Part shown: positions 5,813-7,911 of the stretch, in pieces
How the letters are laid out: every line of letters starts with the position of its first letter
Numbering within the stretch: position 1 is the stretch's first letter
DNA from: an uncultured Oscillospiraceae bacterium
GTDB taxonomy: Bacteria; Bacillota; Clostridia; Oscillospirales; Oscillospiraceae
NCBI GenBank assembly: GCA_934630555.1
Contig: CAKTXB010000084.1
Location: forward strand, 1-7,911
Length of the DNA: 7,911 nucleotides
Direction: 5' to 3'
The notes under the pieces: generated by a model
Told to the model about the DNA's origin: nothing
What the model saw: the letters and a program-made list of their open reading frames with translations, nothing else
Database searches by the model: none
Position numbers and translations under genes: made by a program

Positions 5813-7911
5813 CATTTGCCTGACGCCTGCCCAGCAGGCCGTTGTTGAGAATGAAGGCGGTGCGCTGCTCGTGTCCGCCGCTGCCGGCTCCGGCAAGACA
5901 AAGGTGCTTGTGGACCGTTTGCTGCGCAAGGTCTGTGACCCGGCCGCGCCGGCGAACATCGACGATTTTCTCATCATCACTTATACCAAGGCCGCCGCAT
6001 CCGAGCTGCGTGGCAAAATTGCGCATGAGTTGGCCAAACGTCTGGCTCTGGAGCCAGAAAACCGGCATTTGCAGCGCCAGACGGCGCGCATCGCGCTGGC
6101 ACAGATCTCTACGGTGCACGCGTTTTGTACATCCATTCTGCGCAGCTATTGCCATCTGCTCGACCTGCCGGCAGATTTTCGCGTGGCGGAGGAGCAGGAG
6201 ACGGCAGTGCTGCGCCAGCAGACGCTGGATGATGTGCTGACGGATAGCTATACGCAGTGGCAGGCCGATCCCGGCTTCCGCGCGCTCATCGACCAGCTTG
6301 GCTTTGGGCGCGACGACCGGCGGCTGGGCGGCATTTTGCTGCGCGTCTACGAAGCGGCCTGCTGCCGTGTTGACCCCGAGGCGTGGATGACGCGCTGTGA
6401 AGCTGCCGTGCCGTCCGGCTGCACCGGCGCAGAGGAAACTGTCTGGGGCGCGTACCTTCTGGCGCGCTACCGCGACACGCTGCAATACGCCGCGCGCGAG
6501 CTTGCTGCGGCGTTGGACAGCCTGCGCTTTGATGCGGTGCTGGAGGAAAAATACACGCCGCTGCTTACAAAAAATCTGGAGGCAGTCCGCCAGCGTATGG
6601 ACTGTACCACGTGGGATGCGGCCGCAGCCGACCCCATTGCCACGTTTGGCACGCTTCCGCCGGTGCGCAAATGTGACGATCCGGCGCTGAAGCAGCGCGT
6701 GCAGAACAGCCGCAAGGCGTGCCTCGCGGCTATTCGCGATGCACAGGCGTGCTTTTACGCGCCGTCCGAGGTGGTGCTGCGCGACCTGCAGACCGGCGCG
6801 GCCGCCGTGGGCGGGCTGATGCGCGTGCTGCGGCGGTTCATGACGCAGTATACGCAGGAAAAGCGCCGCCGCAAGCTGCTGGACTTTTCCGATTTGGAGC
6901 ATGAGGCCATCCGGCTGCTCACGCAGCGCGGCAGCGGTCAGCCGACGCAGACCGCACGTGAAATTGCCGCGCACTATCGCGAGATCCTGGTGGACGAATA
7001 TCAGGACTCCAACGCCGTGCAGGAGTGCATTTTTGAGGCAGTTTCCCGCGCGGGGCAAAACCGCTTTATGGTTGGCGATGTCAAGCAGTCCATTTACCGG
7101 TTCCGTCTGGCGGACCCCAGTATTTTTCTGCAAAAATACGACACCTATGCCGATTTTGACGCCGCACGGTCCGGACAGCCGCGCAAAATTCTGCTGAGCG
7201 AAAATTTCCGTTCCCGGCCCGAGATCTTAAACTGCGTCAATGACGTATTCTCACTCGTGATGAGCCGCGCAGCAGGAGAACTGGAATACACCGAGCGGGA
7301 GGCGCTGAAAAACGGACGCGCGTTCCCGCCCACGCCGCAGCCCAAGATCGAACTGCACGCACTGGCGCTGGAAAAGGCGCAGCTGGATGACGACCAGTCG
7401 CCGCAGAAAAGCGCGCAGGAGGCAGCGTTTGTCGCCGCGCGTATCGCACGGCTGCTGCGTGATAAAACACCCATTACAGACGGCGACGGTACGCGCCCCG
7501 TTACGCCGGAGGATATTGTCATTCTTCTGCGTTCTCCGGGCAACACGGCGGGGCTGTACGCCGCTGCGCTGGCGCGGCAGAACATCCCCTGCGTCTGCGA
7601 CCGCAGCGGGGATATTTTGCAGACCACGGAAATCGAAGTGCTCTGCGCGCTGCTGGCCATTGTAGACAATCCGCATCAGGATATTCCGCTCATCACGGCG
7701 CTGGGCAGTCAGGTGTTTGCCTTCAGCCCGGACGCGCTGGCGCTGCCGCGCACCAAAACACGCCGCGGCGACTATATTGATGCGCTGCGCGCCGCGGCAG
7801 GGGAGTCGGAGCAGTATCAGGCGTTTCTCATGTGGCTGGACGACATGCGCGCATTTGCCACACGCGGAACACTGCGCGAACTGCTGGATGAAATTCTGCG
7901 CACAACAGGGC
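5805..7911 (+). CDS. addA: AddAB helicase-nuclease subunit A, N-terminal part (3' end outside window)
   Basis: AddA is the 3'-5' UvrD-like (superfamily 1) helicase motor of AddAB and also carries a nuclease domain. The frame stays open from 5805 to the window edge, giving 702 residues of about 1200 expected. Visible motifs in order: LTPAQQAVV near residues 6-14 (Q motif); Walker A SAAAGSGKT at 24-32 with Lys31; ITYTKAAASELRGKI just after residue 60 (motif Ia, where many relatives have FTNAAA); STVHAFC soon after; motif II DEYQD at 397-401; motif III GDVKQSIYRFR at about 424-434; and motif IV ENFRS at 466-470. The remaining helicase motifs and the C-terminal nuclease lie beyond the window. No catalytic helicase residue is missing in the visible part. 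It overlaps addB by 8 bases with its own consensus ribosome site, the usual addB-addA order in Firmicutes, so the subunits are probably made together. Confidence 0.95.
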   Translation, partial: MADICLTPAQQAVVENEGGALLVSAAAGSGKTKVLVDRLLRKVCDPAAPANIDDFLIITYTKAAASELRGKIAHELAKRLALEPENRHLQRQTARIALAQISTVHAFCTSILRSYCHLLDLPADFRVAEEQETAVLRQQTLDDVLTDSYTQWQADPGFRALIDQLGFGRDDRRLGGILLRVYEAACCRVDPEAWMTRCEAAVPSGCTGAEETVWGAYLLARYRDTLQYAARELAAALDSLRFDAVLEEKYTPLLTKNLEAVRQRMDCTTWDAAAADPIATFGTLPPVRKCDDPALKQRVQNSRKACLAAIRDAQACFYAPSEVVLRDLQTGAAAVGGLMRVLRRFMTQYTQEKRRRKLLDFSDLEHEAIRLLTQRGSGQPTQTAREIAAHYREILVDEYQDSNAVQECIFEAVSRAGQNRFMVGDVKQSIYRFRLADPSIFLQKYDTYADFDAARSGQPRKILLSENFRSRPEILNCVNDVFSLVMSRAAGELEYTEREALKNGRAFPPTPQPKIELHALALEKAQLDDDQSPQKSAQEAAFVAARIARLLRDKTPITDGDGTRPVTPEDIVILLRSPGNTAGLYAAALARQNIPCVCDRSGDILQTTEIEVLCALLAIVDNPHQDIPLITALGSQVFAFSPDALALPRTKTRRGDYIDALRAAAGESEQYQAFLMWLDDMRAFATRGTLRELLDEILRTTG

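Noticed and set aside
5661..7133. 490-codon open frame on the minus strand across the addB/addA junction
   Set aside because: It lies opposite two well-conserved genes. Its composition (Arg-, His-, Gln- and Ala-rich, no recognisable domain) is what antisense frames of GC-rich coding DNA look like, and it has no convincing ribosome site.

Overview
No previously undescribed system is visible here. The window is a GC-rich stretch of ordinary chromosome that reads as an endospore-forming Firmicute, most likely a Clostridia lineage close to Oscillospiraceae. Three things point there: a clear spoIIR sporulation gene, an AddB/AddA recombination nuclease pair in Firmicutes order, and IspE of the non-mevalonate isoprenoid pathway. 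All five genes lie on the + strand and coding density is very high. There is no sign of mobile DNA, CRISPR, tRNA or rRNA, and no gene-free stretch reaches 100 bases.

Layout: (1) bases 1-930 hold the C-terminal part of a DUF1015-family protein, whose start lies upstream of the window. (2) ispE (930-1826) follows with a one-base TAATG overlap, so these two are probably co-transcribed and translationally coupled. A long hairpin terminator (1832-1879) ends this unit. (3) spoIIR (1880-2488) starts directly at the foot of that hairpin. Its likely forespore sigma-F promoter lies inside the terminator region, overlapping the ispE stop codon. A second, perfectly palindromic terminator (2476-2502) overlaps the spoIIR stop codon. 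(4) After about 50 bases with a plausible extended -10 promoter comes addB (2555-5812). It overlaps by 8 bases with (5) addA (5805 to beyond the window end), which has a strong Shine-Dalgarno site inside addB.

The genes form three functional blocks. The first is housekeeping metabolism (DUF1015 protein and IspE). The second is a single-gene sporulation checkpoint unit: SpoIIR carries the signal from the forespore that activates sigma-E in the mother cell. The third is the two-subunit AddAB helicase-nuclease, which processes double-strand breaks for RecA-dependent repair. The points most worth a second look are the nested terminator/promoter/start at ispE-spoIIR and the absence of a recognisable Walker A motif at the AddB N-terminus.
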